From NCBI GenBank assembly GCA_051453625.1, contig JBOZIK010000001.1, positions 199,448,550 through 199,482,304 on the forward strand: a stretch of 33,755 nt of DNA, in the 5' to 3' direction. The position numbers and the translations under genes are program-made. The notes beneath the pieces were generated by a model. It worked only from the letters and a program-made list of their open reading frames with translations. It was not told the DNA's origin and did not search any database. Below are positions 31,594 through 33,755 of the stretch, one piece after another. Origin of the DNA: Welwitschia mirabilis. Lineage: Eukaryota > Gnetophyta > Gnetopsida > Welwitschiales. The number at the start of each line of letters is the position of its first letter. The stretch's first letter is position 1.

Positions 31594-31926
31594 TTACTGT
31601 ACATCAAAAGACACTTTATGACCCTTATCACAAATTTGACTAATGCATAGTAGATTATGCTTTAAACCATTAACAAATAATACATTATGAATATTTGGTA
31701 AATTGCCTTCATCAATGCTTCTAATCCCTTGAATTTGAGCTCTTTCATTATCACTAAATGTTACTTCTCGTCTATCATATTCCTTGAATTTGATGAATCT
31801 GGACTTATCACCTATAATATGTCTAGAGTAACCACTATCAAGATACCAGCAAGAATGATTAGTTGTTTTAAAGCTGTTTGAATTAACAAGATTTTGTTTG
31901 AAGACTTTGGAATCCACCTCATGCAT
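31594..31926 (-). pseudogene. Sirevirus protease, copy B (open stretch)
   Basis: A 110-codon uninterrupted stretch. CWYLDSGYSRHIIGDKSRF from about 31851 has an intact catalytic DSG (D at 31839-31837). FKEYDRREVTFSDNERAQI, LPNIHNVLFVNGLKHNLL and ISQICDKGHKVSFD follow, the full set of Sirevirus protease landmarks. It is the best-preserved protease of the three in the window but is isolated by stops and a frameshift at about 31600. Confidence 0.88.
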
Positions 31927-32099
31927 TTGTTTTTGTTTGCACTTTGATTAAATTTTGGAGAGAAAGTAAACTTAGAACCTAACATGGAGTGAGGAAACCA
32001 ACTTTTTCAAAAAATACAATTAATCTTTGAGTTTCCCTTTTTGTTGCAATAATGGTAGATAATATTTGCTAATGAGTATTTGGAATTTACTTTAATCAA

Positions 32100-33404
32100 G
32101 GGATTGAGTAAGAAGCATGATTTCACCAAGTATGAAAGAAGCTAGAAGAATGTTTATTAGATAAAATCCCATTAGACAGTTTTGAATTTGACTCAATTTT
32201 GTTTTTCAAATATCTAATTTCCCTTTCTCTAGACTCTAGCTTGTCTAATAGATTTTTGTTTTCTTTCTTTAGATTGTTTACTCTAAGAGCCAAATTTTGA
32301 CATTCCATATAGAGTTCCACTTTTATTTCACTAAGCATATCATTATCATCAAAAGAATCAATGGTGGGTGTGGAACATACCTTTTCATCTATAAATGTCA
32401 TAAGAGAAATTCCAACTTGCTCCAAATCTGAGTTCTCTTCACTCTCACTTTCTTCGTTATCCCATGTTAAGGATAACATTTTCTTTCCTTTTTTTTAATC
32501 ATTCTTTTTATTGTTTGGGTAGACATTTGACATGTGACCAAAACCCTTGTAGGAGTAGCATTGGATATCTCATCGTCCCTCCTTGTTTATTCTTGGCGAT
32601 CTTCTGGATTAACCTCCATTTTGCCTCTGTTGCATGAAGCGTTTGAATCTTCTGGCTAAAAGAGCCACTTCATCTTTGCTTTTTAGTTCTTGGTCAAATC
32701 CTTCTTTGATATCGAGGTTTTCATGAGTAATTGTCAATGCTATACTTTTCTTTTTCTAATTTCCAAATTTCAATTTAAATGTGTGAAGGTTTCCTTGAAG
32801 CTTATCCATTTTCGTAATATTCAGGTCCTTACTTTCTTCAATGTTCATTACTTTGAACTCAAGTCTCTTGGGCAAGGATCTTAATGTTTACATACTACTC
32901 TTGACTCCTCAATGATTTCACTTAGGCCACACATAGAATTAATAATATCTGCTATTTTTGTAAAAAATTATTTATACCTTCATCTTCTTCCATCTTGAGA
33001 TCTTCGAACTGAGTGATAAGCATCTGAAGCCTAGCCTGCTTCACTAGGCTTATTTCTTCATGAGCAGTTTACAAGATGTCCCATGCTTATTTAGCTGTGG
33101 TATAATTTAATACTCATTTGAAATATTTTAGACATATGGCATAAAATATGGCATTCAATCCTTTGAAATTACAAGATTCCGCCGACTTTTCTTCAAGTGT
33201 CCACTTGTCTTTACTCTTTAGAGTAGTTATCTTAGTTATAAAATCCTATATAGTAGGAATACAATAGCCATTAGTGATAAACTCCCATATTTCAAGGTCA
33301 ATGGATTAAACAAAGACCTTTATTTTTACCTTCTAATAATCATAGTTGATTCCATTAAAAAAGGAAAGCCTTGTAACAGAATTTTCTTTTGAGGGCTAAC
33401 TCAT
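32100..33404 (-). pseudogene. gag: Sirevirus gag, copy B
   Basis: Capsid/nucleocapsid protein. On the minus strand it starts at ATG 33404-33402, 52 bases after the primer site. SFFNGINYDY*KVKIKVFV opens the UBN2-type domain, where TGG became TAG. LNAIFYAICLKYFK and then KQARLQMLITQFEDLKMEED (about 33035-32980) follow, then a segment with SLPKRLEFKVMNIEESKDL-like sequence near 32870. The knuckle at about 32570-32525 reads IQCYSYKGFGHMSNVYP: the second and last Cys are Tyr. An open 118-codon stretch at 32479-32123 holds the Glu/Ser-rich part and a coiled coil (LKKENKNLLDKLESRERE). Several stops and shifts are present in the N-terminal part. Confidence 0.87.
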
Positions 33405-33455
33405 TTTCTAGGGTTGATTAGAGTAGAGATCTATTAGGATGTGTTGCTTAACCTC

Positions 33456-33467
33456 ACTCTGATACTA
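33456..33467 (-). promoter_or_regulatory. Primer-binding site (initiator Met tRNA)
   Basis: The minus strand reads TAGTATCAGAGT, matching TGGTATCAGAGC except for two transitions, directly inside the LTR that starts at 33470. This fixes the element's orientation and the inner edge of its 5' LTR. Confidence 0.88.
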
Positions 33468-33469
33468 AT

Positions 33470-33755
33470 TGAAAATATAGATTGACTTTAGAGGGGGTGA
33501 ATAGGTCGTAAGAAAAATATTTGCTCACTTTGAAGACCTATAAATAAAATTCAAACACTCCACCAAAAATCAAAAAATATTTTTAACGGTGGATAGATAC
33601 CACCCTTCAGATATTAGATCACATGTCTCTAGTTAGCATAGATTAACCTTAAAAAATGGTTTTCAGGCTCACTATAAACCTATACAATCACCAAAGGATT
33701 TTGGAGCTAATCCACAACCATGAAGGAAAGTTTATAAGTAGAGTGCACAAATTCA
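33470..33755 (-). repeat. 5' LTR of minus-strand Sirevirus (inner 286 bases)
   Basis: It begins TGAAAATATAGATTGAC on the plus strand and aligns along its whole visible length with 23825-24109, including AGAGGG-GGTGAATAGG and CCTATACAATCACCAAAGG. By eye about 50 differences occur in 285 bases. It continues beyond the window edge. Confidence 0.88.

Larger units (their letters stand above)
23825..33755 (-). mobile_element. Sirevirus-type Ty1/copia element, nearly full length, with internal duplication
   Basis: Read right to left: inner end of the 5' LTR (33755-33470), primer site (33467-33456), gag (33404), protease and the head of integrase (to 31251), a 100-N gap, then gag tail, protease, integrase, RT and RNase H (31150-27540), a spacer with octamer pairs, the third ORF (26960-25938), polypurine tracts and the 3' LTR (25021-23825). 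It interrupts the 3' LTR of the plus-strand element, so it is the younger insertion. The 5' LTR runs off the window. All genes are broken. The two visible LTR segments are only about 80-85% alike by eye, so the element is old or the two ends come from different copies. Confidence 0.88.

Overview
The window looks like plant nuclear DNA: very AT-rich, gene-poor, and built from old transposable elements in a gapped draft scaffold (N runs at 13019-13600, 17979-17983, 18295-18394, 25151-25699, 30837-30840 and 31151-31250). I see no intact host gene, no rRNA or tRNA gene and no CRISPR array. The coding similarity I can recognise belongs to an L1-like plant LINE and to Ty1/copia elements of the Sirevirus (SIRE1/Maximus) type, which points to an angiosperm. 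The species cannot be read from the sequence.

Layout. 1-2.7 kb is anonymous AT-rich DNA whose first 250 bases are richer in GC. About 2.7-7.95 kb is a plus-strand LINE relic: the endonuclease (from 2910) and reverse transcriptase (4.1-4.9 kb) are readable, and a long undecipherable 3' part ends in an A-rich tail. 7.95-17.1 kb is AT-rich with no credible gene; it holds short tandem repeats, a possible tRNA-derived SINE and a hairpin. 17.1-18.3 kb has an ORF1/gag-like relic with two degenerate CCHC knuckles. 18.4-23.8 kb is a plus-strand Sirevirus: partial 5' LTR, primer site, gag, protease, a deletion of integrase, RT and RNase H, an extra env-position ORF, polypurine tracts and a truncated 3' LTR. 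23.825 kb to the right edge is a minus-strand Sirevirus inserted in that 3' LTR: 3' LTR, third ORF, RNase H, RT, integrase, protease, gag, primer site and the inner end of its 5' LTR. About 1.2 kb of its gag-protease-integrase region appears twice around a 100-N gap.

Most notable: both Sireviruses carry the same third ORF, of the uncharacterised family usually labelled putative plant transposon protein. In front of it both carry an array of GTCGAC-like octamers in pairs, mostly 20-22 bases apart. The same paired-octamer array fills the upstream (U3) part of the LTRs, just before a TATA box. In the plus element a TATA box also lies between the internal array and the third ORF. This suggests, as inference, an internal LTR-like promoter for that ORF. 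The plus-strand third ORF keeps its frame over 349 codons, and all five internal stops are TAG.
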